Shown piece after piece: positions 17,950 to 26,297 of a DNA stretch of 48,368 nucleotides; the first letter of the stretch is position 1, and each line of letters starts with the position of its first letter. The stretch spans positions 11,706-60,073 of the forward strand of contig NZ_HG417102.1 of the NCBI RefSeq assembly GCF_000455445.1. Reading direction: 5' to 3'. The translations under genes were made by a program, and so were the position numbers. The notes beneath the pieces were generated by a model. It had not been told where the DNA came from, made no database searches, and saw nothing but the letters and a program-made list of their open reading frames with translations. Source of the DNA: Hoylesella timonensis 4401737 = DSM 22865 = JCM 15640 (GTDB taxonomy: Bacteria; Bacteroidota; Bacteroidia; Bacteroidales; Bacteroidaceae).

Positions 17950-18321
17950 TTACATGACAAGGTTTTCTATACCAACTATCTTTGTTTCGTCTATCGCCTG
18001 AGCCACGTTTCCTTCGCTTTCTTGCACCTCTGCCTTATAACATTCCTCGAATTGATTAACGACCCATCGCGCAATATTCTCCGCAGTAGGATTATAGGGA
18101 ATGACGTCGTTGATGTAAGCATGGTCTAATTGATCGTGAATAGCCTTTTTGATGTGCGTAAAATCGAACACCATCCCATCGGCGTTCAATTTGTCTTTCT
18201 TAAAAAGATACACGGTAATTATCCAGTTGTGCCCATGCAAACATTGGCACTTGCTTTCGTAAGAGAGCGAAAGCCGGTGGGCGGCACTAATTTCCATACG
18301 TTTGGATACGCAATAAATCAT
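17950..18321 (-). CDS. queD: QueD, 6-carboxytetrahydropterin synthase
   Basis: 123 residues, full length for QueD. Zinc ligands H15 (ISAAHRLSL), H29 and H31 (CLHGHNW) and the catalytic cysteine region C25/C27 are present; DFTHIKKAIHDQLDHAYIND is the conserved centre and PTAENIARW the C-terminal signature. It converts dihydroneopterin triphosphate to 6-carboxytetrahydropterin. Lies between queC and queE on the same strand. Confidence 0.95.
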   Translation of the reverse strand: MIYCVSKRMEISAAHRLSLSYESKCQCLHGHNWIITVYLFKKDKLNADGMVFDFTHIKKAIHDQLDHAYINDVIPYNPTAENIARWVVNQFEECYKAEVQESEGNVAQAIDETKIVGIENLVM

Positions 18322-18407
18322 ATTTCTTTATTTTACAAGTTGGTGTTGAAAGAACGGTATTGGTTCTTTCCTTGCCTCTTTTGATTTCTATTTGTTTTCA
18401 AAGTCTT

Positions 18408-19064
18408 TTAGTCTTCGTATGGCGTGTCGTCCTTAATACCTGCAAATGCCAATGCTTCTTTGCGTTCAACGCATGTCCCACATTTGCCACACTGCTTATC
18501 TCCTCCCTTATAACACGACCAAGTTTCGGCATAATTGATACCCAGTTTTTTACCTCGTAAGGCTATCTCACCTTTGCTAATCCGTGTATAAGGCGCCAAG
18601 ATGGTGATACCTTCAAAGGTGCCAGCAGTCATGGCTTGCGAAAAACTATCAATAAACGCAGGTCGACAATCGGGATATATGGTATGATCACCGCCATGAT
18701 TCGCAATCATCACATATTTCAAATGGTTGCTTACAGCTAATCCGCAACCCACTGCCAACATGATTCCATTGCGAAAAGGGACCACTGTCGATTTCATGTT
18801 CTCTTCTTCATAATGCCCTTCGGGAATGGCGTCGTCACCTTCCAACAGACTACTTTTGAAATAATCGTGAATAAATGACAGGGGGATAACAATGTGTCGT
18901 ATGCCTAATCGTTCGCAATGCATCTTTGCTAAGGGTATTTCTTTTTGATTATGATTGCTGCCATAATCAAATGAAACGCCTATAGCGATACGCTGTTGAT
19001 ACTCGTAAAGCATGGTAATGGAATCCATGCCCCCACTCACAATAATCAAACTGTCTTTTTCCAT
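18408..19064 (-). CDS. queC: QueC, 7-cyano-7-deazaguanine synthase
   Basis: ATP-dependent enzyme making preQ0. The 218-residue protein starts MEKDSLIIVSGGMDS with the PP-loop SGGMDS at 10-15 and ends with four zinc cysteines (CYKGGDKQCGKCGTC). The start at 19064 places the PP-loop at the usual distance; an ATG ten codons upstream adds nothing conserved. First gene of the que group; its promoter is at 19153-19186. No preQ1 riboswitch was recognised in the leader. queF and tgt are not in the window. Confidence 0.95.
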   Translation of the reverse strand: MEKDSLIIVSGGMDSITMLYEYQQRIAIGVSFDYGSNHNQKEIPLAKMHCERLGIRHIVIPLSFIHDYFKSSLLEGDDAIPEGHYEEENMKSTVVPFRNGIMLAVGCGLAVSNHLKYVMIANHGGDHTIYPDCRPAFIDSFSQAMTAGTFEGITILAPYTRISKGEIALRGKKLGINYAETWSCYKGGDKQCGKCGTCVERKEALAFAGIKDDTPYED

Positions 19065-19152
19065 TTTATTCCTTTCCGTTCTTGTTATCCGCACTATGTA
19101 CTTCTGCCTACGGAGACAGCTTAGGTACTCAGTTATTCACCAAGGAATAGTG

Positions 19153-19186
19153 CAAAACTAATACATTCGTTTTTTCTTTATACAAA
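19153..19186 (-). promoter_or_regulatory. Promoter of the queCDE group
   Basis: Minus-strand TTTG (19183-19186) and TAgtTTTG (19153-19160), 22 bases apart, ~90 bases before queC. The DNA between here and the tRNA-Ser (19187-19469) holds nothing recognisable. Confidence 0.65.
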
Positions 19187-19469
19187 AGTACTACAATAGT
19201 TTTATCCCTACAAAATTTATAGCACATCCTTCGAAAAAAATAAATTATCACTTACCAAATTCATCCCATCAGAGGGTCGATAGCAAGAGTTTGTGTTTTA
19301 CAAGTCAATAAAAAGCAGTAAATTTTCCTATGGATCAAGTTTCTTGGAAGGAAGCAATCGTCATTTTTATATGTTGCTTTATTTGTAGAAGAAGGTCTCT
19401 TAAAAATGCTCAGTTTAGTGGAAATGGCAATTTTTCATAAAATTGCAAGCTGCATAAAAACATGCTTTG

Positions 19470-19557
19470 CGGAAAGAGGGGGATTCGAACCCCCGAACCG
19501 CTTTAGACGGTTACACGCTTTCCAGGCGTGCCTCTTCAGCCACTCGAGCATCTTTCC
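19470..19557 (-). tRNA. tRNA-Ser (GGA)
   Basis: Class II tRNA of 88 bases on the minus strand. Acceptor GGAAAGA/TCTTTCC; anticodon stem CACGC/GCGTG with loop CTGGAAA and anticodon GGA; long variable arm of serine type; T arm GGGGG-TTCGAAT-CCCCC. Discriminator G73, no encoded CCA. A TActTTTG box at 19576-19583 (minus) is its likely promoter. Confidence 0.96.
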
Positions 19558-19664
19558 TTTTGCATTTTGCTGGTGCAAAAGTAATATATTTATCTTTAAT
19601 TCGGACGAAAAAACGATAAAACTTTACGGTTATTCTGAAGAAATGCGCAAAAAGATGCACATTA

Positions 19665-20912
19665 TCACAACCGGAACGGATAGGCTATAACAAGTTCTGT
19701 AAGGTCTGCTTTCGTTTCATGCGCCTTGATATTAACCCCCAGTTTCAGTCCGCCAGCCGAAGAAAATGTATAATGCAATCCGATTCGCTCATAGAATCGT
19801 GACTCGTTGAACAGGGCATTATAGCCCATCTGACGATGCAAATACCAACCAAAGGACATTCCCAAAGACAATTGATGATAAAAAACTTCGTGCTTGGCAG
19901 CAATTCCTAACGACCATGGGCTGTGCTTTGCGACATTTCCTTGCTGCGCATCTAAGTCGGCAATGTGCGAGGCATAGGTGCCATAAAACCAATCTATGCC
20001 GATTCCTGATGCCCAACGACGGGCATATCGATACATCACATCTGCCTGCACCGAATAGGCTGCGTAAACCTTGAAGTGTTCCGTACGATAATCGGGATGA
20101 GAAGAGGGGGTTCGAAATTGTGTTGTGAGCCAATCTTCCAACATCGTTTTAGCTCCCATTCCTGCGGATAAATTCAGATACCAATATCGCTCAAAGGGCT
20201 GTGGCGAGTAGGCTTTTGCTCGATGTACCAACAAGTTGTAATAAGGCTCATATACCACACCGATTGATGTTCCAAAAGAGTTGGAACCTTTGTTGGGGCG
20301 ATAAAGCGCACCATTACTATGATGAACAAACTCCAATCCGCCTCTAATGCCCCATTGTTCGTTGAGATGATAGGTTGCATGTATGCCAGCTCCAAAATAA
20401 ATCAGTGCGTTTGTTCCTATCAACTCATTGTCGATGTTGTTTTGCTTGTTGTACTTTGTATGGCTATAACCAATGCCAAAACTCAACGAATAGGCTGTTT
20501 CCCAATGTTGATGGCGAGCAAATGGGCGATAGAATTTGCCGTATAGGGAGAGTGTATTTCCCAAGTGTGAGTCGTAGTCCACCATTTCTGCCATTCCCCA
20601 TGCCGTATCTGGGCTGCGTCGTAAGCGCACCTGATGATTAAGCATGTATCTCACCCCAAAAGTAAGTGATGGATATCCAAAGTCTGCCGCATAGGCATCG
20701 CTGTCTGTTGGTAATGCCACTCGTCCTATTTCCGCTGCTATCGATAGGTTGTTTGTCTCTCTAATCCACTTCGCTGCGTACTTGTCCAAAGCGAGAATCT
20801 TACCCGGCATGATGTGGAGGGAATAGTTATAATGGTGTAATGAATCAGTCTCACCAGCCTGAACAGTAGTAGAAAGAATCAACAATGCGAAGATGGCGTT
20901 CAATAATCTCAT
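19665..20912 (-). CDS. PagL-like lipid A deacylase / acyloxyacyl hydrolase family
   Basis: A 415-residue outer-membrane beta-barrel protein with signal peptide MRLLNAIFALLILSTTVQA. Residues 194-206 read EFVHHSNGALYRP, matching the PagL active-site stretch with catalytic H-x-S (H197, S199) followed by Asn. PagL removes the 3-O acyl chain of lipid A. At 415 residues it is about twice the length of classical PagL; the Bacteroidota relatives share the extra C-terminal barrel strands (SWYLHRQ..-like, GLHYTF). The start at 20912 is 4 bases after the tatD stop and gives a clean signal peptide, whereas 20930 or 20981 would overlap tatD. Likely co-transcribed with tatD. Confidence 0.82.
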   Translation of the reverse strand: MRLLNAIFALLILSTTVQAGETDSLHHYNYSLHIMPGKILALDKYAAKWIRETNNLSIAAEIGRVALPTDSDAYAADFGYPSLTFGVRYMLNHQVRLRRSPDTAWGMAEMVDYDSHLGNTLSLYGKFYRPFARHQHWETAYSLSFGIGYSHTKYNKQNNIDNELIGTNALIYFGAGIHATYHLNEQWGIRGGLEFVHHSNGALYRPNKGSNSFGTSIGVVYEPYYNLLVHRAKAYSPQPFERYWYLNLSAGMGAKTMLEDWLTTQFRTPSSHPDYRTEHFKVYAAYSVQADVMYRYARRWASGIGIDWFYGTYASHIADLDAQQGNVAKHSPWSLGIAAKHEVFYHQLSLGMSFGWYLHRQMGYNALFNESRFYERIGLHYTFSSAGGLKLGVNIKAHETKADLTELVIAYPFRL

Positions 20913-20916
20913 GCTC

Positions 20917-21750
20917 CTACAACATTTCATCCATCTGTATTCCAAAAATGCGTTGAACATTTGCATTTGTTTGTCGTACAACTTCTTCTTCTGGTATTTT
21001 GTAACTCTCTGCTAATTGTTTCATTACATAAGCAACAAATGCACTCTCGTTCCGTTTTCCACGCATAGGAACAGGCGCCATATATGGACTGTCCGTCTCC
21101 AAAACAATACGATTCAGGGGTACGTTGACAGGTAACATTTCACGAAGATGACTACTCTTAAAGGTCAGCACGCCCCCAATTCCCAAAGCAAATCGTTCAA
21201 AGGTTAACAGTTCTGCCGCCTCTTTGTCGTTTCCTGTAAAGCAATGAAAAACGCCACCAGGCAAGTCTTTTTCGTATTTTCGTAACAATTTCACCATCTC
21301 ATTTTGAGCCTTTCGACAGTGAATCATCAGGGGTAGTCCAAATGTAATCGACCACTTTACCTGTTCTTCAAAAGCTTTCAGTTGTTCACCTTCATATTCT
21401 CTGCTCCAATAGTAGTCAAGACCTACCTCTCCCACAGCGATGACACGAGGATTGTCATTCGGTGCTTGTAAATTTTGTTGTAACAGACATTTCATTTCTT
21501 CCAACACCTTCTCCCAATCTTCTCTCACTTCTTCGGGGTGTAGTCCTATCATCGGGTACACCATATCAGGATAGCTACGGCTCACACGCATTACATCTGG
21601 GAAGTGCGCCAAATCAATGGCAGGGACAAATATCTTACCTATGCCTGCCGTTTGCGCACGTGCTATCACTTCAGACAAATCGTCCTTAAACTCTTCTCCA
21701 TCCAAATGAGCATGAGTATCAACAAACTTCAAACTTTGAGCGTTGGACAT
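20917..21750 (-). CDS. TatD-family metal-dependent hydrolase
   Basis: 277 residues of a TIM-barrel metallo-hydrolase with DTHAHLDGEEF at the N-terminus (two metal His), EVGLDYYW (metal Glu), MIHCRKA and FHCFTGN (His ligands) and LETDSPYM near the C-terminus (catalytic Asp). Family members are 3'-5' DNA exonucleases or amidohydrolases; the Bacteroidota form is longer by a few residues at the C-terminus. It is followed by the PagL-like gene with a 4-base gap. Confidence 0.93.
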   Translation of the reverse strand: MSNAQSLKFVDTHAHLDGEEFKDDLSEVIARAQTAGIGKIFVPAIDLAHFPDVMRVSRSYPDMVYPMIGLHPEEVREDWEKVLEEMKCLLQQNLQAPNDNPRVIAVGEVGLDYYWSREYEGEQLKAFEEQVKWSITFGLPLMIHCRKAQNEMVKLLRKYEKDLPGGVFHCFTGNDKEAAELLTFERFALGIGGVLTFKSSHLREMLPVNVPLNRIVLETDSPYMAPVPMRGKRNESAFVAYVMKQLAESYKIPEEEVVRQTNANVQRIFGIQMDEML

Positions 21751-21872
21751 CTAACGAGACTTTCTAATTCTTCGAGGTTTCTACTTTGAACTTGGCAATG
21801 AGGTTCATTCATGTTAAAAAACAGCTACTCAACTCTTCTTTTTAAGGTCGAACGATCGGATTTCGCATCCTT

Positions 21873-22847
21873 TCATTTCACCCTATTCATGAGTTGGTTG
21901 GCATACGATAGCAGTTCTTGCTTTCGCGCGGCAGGCAACTTCACTGCTTCTAAATATTTTTTGCTTTCTTCAAAATAATAAGCAATCTTATCTTTTGCCA
22001 ACTGTTCAATTCCCATGGCATTATAAAGAGCTGTCACAGCCTCAATCTTTTCTTGCTTATCGAATTGCTCTCTTTGTATCCATTCGGTGAGTTCGGCACG
22101 TTGTTTGGGGGTTGCTAAATTAAATGCGTTAATCAGCATGTAAGTCTTCTTATTGCTGATGATGTCTCCGCCTATGGCTTTCCCAAACACCTTGGTATCT
22201 CCGTAAACATCAAGATAATCGTCTTGTAATTGAAATGCCAAACCAATCTTTTCTCCAAATCGATACAAATTCTCTGCATCTTCTTGACTGGCACCTCCCA
22301 AAATGGCACCAATTTTTAGAGCGCAAGCCAAAAGTACACTTGTTTTAAGCCGAATCATTTCAATATATTCGTCCTCTGTCACATCATCCCGTTTCTCAAA
22401 GTCCATATCATATTGCTGTCCTTCTCCAATCTCTAAAGCCGTTTGGGTAAACAGGTCAATCACCTCTTTTAAGTGATCAGCTCGACAAGTAGCCATGCGT
22501 TGATAAGCCAATACCAACATTGAGTCGCCACTAAGTATGGCAGTGTTTGCATCCCAACGCTTATGCACTGTTGCACAACCGCGCCTTAGGTCTGCACAAT
22601 CCATCAAGTCGTCATGCAATAAAGTATAATTATGGTATGTCTCTATGGCACAGGCGGGCATTAGGATTTCTTCTGGATGCTCCTGATACAGATTGTAAGC
22701 TAACATCATTAAGATAGGACGAATGCGCTTTCCACCCAACGACAACACATATTCTATCGGTTCGTAAAGATGACGTGGCTCTCGATTGTCAGACAAACGC
22801 TCGAGTTGCTCATTGATTAATTTCAGCATTTCATTAGATGTCATCAT
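21873..22847 (-). CDS. Polyprenyl diphosphate synthase
   Basis: A ~324-residue all-helical prenyltransferase with both aspartate-rich motifs: DDLMDCADLRRG (first, DDxxD-type) and QDDYLDVYGD (second). It extends isoprenoid diphosphates from IPP; the product length cannot be told from sequence alone by eye, and farnesyl or geranylgeranyl diphosphate is usual for this position. Start at 22847 (MMTSNEMLKL) is chosen since upstream codons overlap the TonB gene and lack family similarity. Confidence 0.92.
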   Translation of the reverse strand: MMTSNEMLKLINEQLERLSDNREPRHLYEPIEYVLSLGGKRIRPILMMLAYNLYQEHPEEILMPACAIETYHNYTLLHDDLMDCADLRRGCATVHKRWDANTAILSGDSMLVLAYQRMATCRADHLKEVIDLFTQTALEIGEGQQYDMDFEKRDDVTEDEYIEMIRLKTSVLLACALKIGAILGGASQEDAENLYRFGEKIGLAFQLQDDYLDVYGDTKVFGKAIGGDIISNKKTYMLINAFNLATPKQRAELTEWIQREQFDKQEKIEAVTALYNAMGIEQLAKDKIAYYFEESKKYLEAVKLPAARKQELLSYANQLMNRVK

Positions 22848-22872
22848 AGCAATGTATATATTTAATTGATTT

Positions 22873-23625
22873 TTATAACTTAAAGACCACAGGCACTGCC
22901 ACCATTGTGCGACAGGGACGATTGTTTTGTACACCGGGTGTCCAATTGGGCATCATGCGTATCACACGTAAGGCTTCTCTATCCAAATACGGATCGACCG
23001 ACTTTTCGAGTTTGATGTCGGCAATACTTCCGTCTTTATTGACAATGAATGAGACAACAACCTTTCCTTGTACCTTCTTGCTTTGTGCAATTGGCGGGTA
23101 GCGCAACTGACTGGTCAGCCATCGTACGAAAGCAGACCCACCCCCGGGAAACTCTGGCATCTGCTCTACTATTCGGATATTCTGAGTCTGGTTATTCACC
23201 AAAGGGATAGGAGGCAAGGCTTCTGATATCTTCGCATTTAATGCCTCTGCACTTCCATCACCAATAAGTAGCGGACTGGCTGTGTTGGGTAGCAATCTAT
23301 CTATTTGTTGTTTCAAGGGAGCATCTACCGCTTTGATACGGTCAGTAACCACTTTTGTGGTGGGGTGAGAAGCTGTACTCACCATTTCTTTTTCGTCTAT
23401 GGCTGGATGTAACTCAATGTCTTGCGCCAATTCGTCCAACATATCCTCCGACGATGTGTCCTCTTGTGGTTGGCTGTTATATTCGAACCCAACAAACAAG
23501 AGCGACAAAACGAGAATGAGACCTAACAAAAAACCTGTTGTCTTACTCTCTTCAAGAGAGGGTTTATCCGATTTCTGATGCACTACCATGATTACTTTTT
23601 CCTCATCCGCATCCTCTTGAACCAC
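22873..23625 (-). CDS. tonB: TonB-family energy transducer
   Basis: 250 residues: short cytoplasmic N-terminus, one transmembrane helix (about 31-46, GFLLGLILVLSLLFVGF), an extended linker, and a C-terminal TonB domain (about 155-250) beginning EFPGGGSAFVRWLTSQLRYP and containing VVVSFIVNKDGSI and the MPNWTPGVQNNRP segment. It links the ExbB/ExbD channel to outer-membrane receptors such as the one at 26943. The linker is acidic to neutral rather than the classic Pro-Lys type. Promoter at 23674-23681, divergent from porQ. Confidence 0.9.
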   Translation of the reverse strand: MVQEDADEEKVIMVVHQKSDKPSLEESKTTGFLLGLILVLSLLFVGFEYNSQPQEDTSSEDMLDELAQDIELHPAIDEKEMVSTASHPTTKVVTDRIKAVDAPLKQQIDRLLPNTASPLLIGDGSAEALNAKISEALPPIPLVNNQTQNIRIVEQMPEFPGGGSAFVRWLTSQLRYPPIAQSKKVQGKVVVSFIVNKDGSIADIKLEKSVDPYLDREALRVIRMMPNWTPGVQNNRPCRTMVAVPVVFKL

Positions 23626-23673
23626 TGCAATAAACTGCTGTTTCTTCCGTTATTCAGTATACGAATTAGTACA

Positions 23674-23711
23674 CAAAGATAATAAGTTATTTGAAAATAG
23701 TTGTAACTTTG
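23674..23711. promoter_or_regulatory. Divergent promoters for tonB and porQ
   Basis: Minus-strand TAtcTTTG (23674-23681) faces tonB. Plus-strand TAacTTTGCA (23704-23713) faces porQ. Both are good -7 boxes; the -33 elements are weak. The two genes start only 107 bases apart. Confidence 0.65.
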
Positions 23712-23732
23712 CACATAAATTAGGAAAATTAA

Positions 23733-24677
23733 ATGAAAAAAGCCGCATTTGTCCTCTTCTCTTTATTTCTTGTGAACACCGCCTATGCACAAGAAAGCCA
23801 GACAACATACAACTTTCTTCGTGTACCCATGAGTGCGCATGCGGCAGCCTTGGGTGGAGACAACGTTTCAGTGATTGAAGATGACGAAGCCCTTGTTTTC
23901 CATAATCCCGCATTGCTCACTTCGGTGAGTGACAAAACACTCAACCTGAACTACCTCAACTACATGTCTGGCGTTAATATGCTGAGTGTGGCTTTTAACA
24001 AACTCATCAAAGAAAGGGCATCTGTAGCACTTGCTGCCCAATATGTTGACTATGGAAAGATGAAGCAAACCACAGCTGAAAATGTCCAAATAGGAGAATT
24101 TTCAGCCAAAGATATTGTGCTGTCTGGCTATTTCTCTTATATGTTGTCCGACTTATGGTCGGGAGGTATTGCGGCTAAGTTGCTCACATCTTATATTGGT
24201 GGCTACAACTCATTGGCAATGGGGATTGATGTTGGGATTAATTATTACAACCCTGACAAAGGCTGGTCAGCATCCTTGGTTGCCAAAAACATGGGAGGAC
24301 AGTTGAAAGCCTACGATGATAATTATGAGAGCATGCCTCTGGATGTGCAATTAGGTGTAAGCAAACGGCTGATACACACTCCTTTAAGGTTTCATGCCAC
24401 TTTGGTGGATCTCAATCACCTCAATTACAAACTGATACATCATTTGGTTGCTGGAATAGACATCTTATTCTCCGATCAAGTATGGGTGGGCGCTGGTTAC
24501 AACTTTAGGCGTGCCAACGAAATGAGCATTACCAGCATTGACGAGGAGAGCAATCATGGGGCAGGCTTCTCGTGTGGGGCAGGCATCAACCTTCATCGCT
24601 TCAAAATCAATCTTGCTTACGGCAAATATCATGTTTCCAGTAGCTCGGTTGTCATCAACGCTGCGTACCAACTGTGA
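23733..24677 (+). CDS. porQ: PorQ, type IX secretion system protein
   Basis: 314 residues with signal peptide (MKKAAFVLFSLFLVNTAYAQ) and a predicted FadL/PorV-like outer-membrane beta-barrel. The N-terminal NFLRVPMSAHAAALGGDNVS and the VFHNPALL segment are typical of PorQ. With PorZ it belongs to the attachment complex that handles A-LPS and cargo modification in type IX secretion. In Porphyromonas the gene adjoins cmk; here cmk is 8 kb downstream on the opposite strand, and the interval holds repeats and the sigma/receptor/hexosaminidase genes. Confidence 0.88.
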   Translation: MKKAAFVLFSLFLVNTAYAQESQTTYNFLRVPMSAHAAALGGDNVSVIEDDEALVFHNPALLTSVSDKTLNLNYLNYMSGVNMLSVAFNKLIKERASVALAAQYVDYGKMKQTTAENVQIGEFSAKDIVLSGYFSYMLSDLWSGGIAAKLLTSYIGGYNSLAMGIDVGINYYNPDKGWSASLVAKNMGGQLKAYDDNYESMPLDVQLGVSKRLIHTPLRFHATLVDLNHLNYKLIHHLVAGIDILFSDQVWVGAGYNFRRANEMSITSIDEESNHGAGFSCGAGINLHRFKINLAYGKYHVSSSSVVINAAYQL

Positions 24678-24690
24678 TACTGTAAAACAA

Positions 24691-24826
24691 TAGATGGCAT
24701 CGTGGAGGCTGTAGAGAACCATGCAACTTATTCTTATTCATCGGTTACTTTCCGCTGAAGCAGCACATTATTCAAGTGGTTCTACATCGTTCCCACGCCT
24801 CGTGCATCCCTTCTATCTATGGCTAC
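24691..24826. repeat. Imperfect palindrome after porQ
   Basis: The left arm (24691-24722, ATAGATGGCATCGTGGAGGC then TGTAGAGAACC) is partly complementary to the right arm (24776-24826, TGGTTCTACATCG then CACGCCTCGTGCATCC). Arms match with several gaps. No gene is visible. It may be a terminator of porQ or a degraded mobile-element end. Confidence 0.4.
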
Positions 24827-24849
24827 GATTCCCTAACTTAATATTTGGA

Positions 24850-25290
24850 TGATGTTAAATTTGGACCAACAAAAGCACTCTCAAAATAACAATTTTGTCC
24901 TGTTATTTTACCAAAAAACCGCCATCTAAAATCTTCAAAATAGAAAATTTCAATAGGCAAACGATATACAAAAATGGGCTGATTTTCGCAAAATAAACGT
25001 CTCTTGAGTCTAAAACATTGACTTTTTGGGCTTAGAAACATACATTAGCGGTGTTATTCACATGTTTCAACAGCATTAAAGCATGCAAATAGCAGGCTTA
25101 TCTTAATGCTTTAACTGCCAAAAAATGGTAAAAATAGGAAAGAAAAGAAGCTCTTTAGGTGTAACATGTTCAATAACAATGGATTACAAAAGCCTCTCAA
25201 AATTCGCGTATTTTCGACCAACTTTACCGTTGGTTGTCTACACGCGAGTTATGAGAGGCACTTTGTAAAGAAAATTCAGCATTTATTTTT
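24850..25290 (-). repeat. Long intergenic repeat, copy 2 (inverted relative to copy 1)
   Basis: Reverse complement of this segment follows 8110-8525 almost base for base over most of its length. It is the better-preserved copy: both arms of the long hairpin at 25192-25259 are intact. There is no gene within it. Its inner edge lies ~150 bp from the leader of the sigma-factor operon. Between 25290 and 25430 no feature was recognised. Confidence 0.78.
25192..25259. other. 68-base hairpin in repeat copy 2
   Basis: The stem starts with a perfect 8-bp pairing GCCTCTCA (25192-25199) / TGAGAGGC (25252-25259), continues with TTCGCG / CGCGAG-type pairs, and closes with GACCAAC / GTTGGTT around a 6-base loop (TTTACC). 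It is the strongest structured element of the repeat family. It could be an RNA fold, a cruciform or a protein-binding site. Confidence 0.65.
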
Positions 25291-25429
25291 AATCCATAGA
25301 GCGTATCACCCATTTTATAAAAGCTGTTTTGATACCGTTTTTTTTTGTTGTAAAAATATCGTCCTTAAATGAAAGAGCCGTGCATAGTCCCCATAAAGTA
25401 TTTTTGGCATTAGGCTTCATTTAGAGAGA

Positions 25430-25640
25430 AAAGACGTAATTTTGCTTTGTTATGAAACAATAGTTCGTTAAATTTTGAGATAATGGCTATGCAGCTTTCC
25501 GAATATTGGTAGAGTGGTTCTGACGTCATTTACTTGATGTTTAATCTAACATAAAGTGGCTGATTTCAGCCATTTTATCAAATTTTATTAGTTATATTAA
25601 GTTGGTGAACTCTCTCATTTTCAAATGATTATATGAGAAG
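25430..25640 (+). promoter_or_regulatory. Shared leader, copy A (before the sigma-factor operon)
   Basis: A -7-like TAatTTTG (25437-25444) is followed by ~190 bases strongly similar to 29645-29835. Identical blocks include CATTTACTTGATGTTTAATC and TCAAATTTTATT(A/G)GTTATATTAAG, and near the end CTCTCATTTTCAA(A/G)TGATTA. A small hairpin TGGCTG/CAGCCA is present here (around 25557-25572) but not in copy B. The sigma gene starts ~150 bases further on. Confidence 0.65.
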
Positions 25641-25787
25641 TGACATAGGATTGGTACAAGAGAAAAGAGGTTAAAAATCGTCTTTTTGATTGGAAAACCG
25701 CCACGAATAAGACGATTTTTTTATACTTTCGTAAAAAAGTTTCCATTTATGGTTCAGTAAATCCACTTTCATGTGTAATATAGATGT

Positions 25788-26297
25788 ATGACGGACAGAA
25801 AACAACTTGCATCGCTCTTCAAGCAACACTACCGTGAAATGTACCGCTTGGCAAGCATCATGCTCCATGATGATGCCGAGAGCAAGGATATTGTGCACGA
25901 CGTCTTTGCCTACATTCTTGAGAGTGGAAAGGACTTGAAGGCGGATACGGCAGTTGCGTATTTGATGACAAGCGTGCGAAATAGATGCTTGAACCGCATC
26001 AGGAACATGGAAATTCAGGAGCGGGTGGAAAGACTTTATCTTCTTGACCAAGAACTGGAGCAATGCCAAGAGCCGAGAAAGTTGGAGGAGGAGATAAAGG
26101 CATTGGAAAAAGAATTGGAAAGGATTCAGCCGCCCAGATGTCGGGAAATCCTGTTGATGCACTACCATGCCAAGCGCACTTTCAAAGAGATTGCCCAAAT
26201 GATGGGCATAAGCGAGACTGCCGTCTATAAACATTTGCGTCATGCAATGAAACAGTTACGTGAACAACTAAAAAAAGGTAGAAATGGAAAAGACTGA
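25788..26297 (+). CDS. ECF-type RNA polymerase sigma factor
   Basis: 169 residues: region 2 (FKQHYREMYRLASIMLHDDA to DIVHDVFAYI, -10 recognition) and region 4 helix-turn-helix (TFKEIAQMMGISETAVYKHL, about 130-150). Similar to sigma factors that control TonB-dependent receptor operons of Bacteroidota. It overlaps the next gene by 14 bases, an arrangement that couples expression with its likely anti-sigma partner. Base composition is richer in G+C than the ATP synthase region. Confidence 0.93.
   Translation: MTDRKQLASLFKQHYREMYRLASIMLHDDAESKDIVHDVFAYILESGKDLKADTAVAYLMTSVRNRCLNRIRNMEIQERVERLYLLDQELEQCQEPRKLEEEIKALEKELERIQPPRCREILLMHYHAKRTFKEIAQMMGISETAVYKHLRHAMKQLREQLKKGRNGKD

Noticed and set aside
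19065..19200. Possible preQ1 riboswitch before queC
   Set aside because: The leader does not show a preQ1-I or preQ1-II core that I can recognise, and this operon makes preQ0 rather than taking up precursor; no support.
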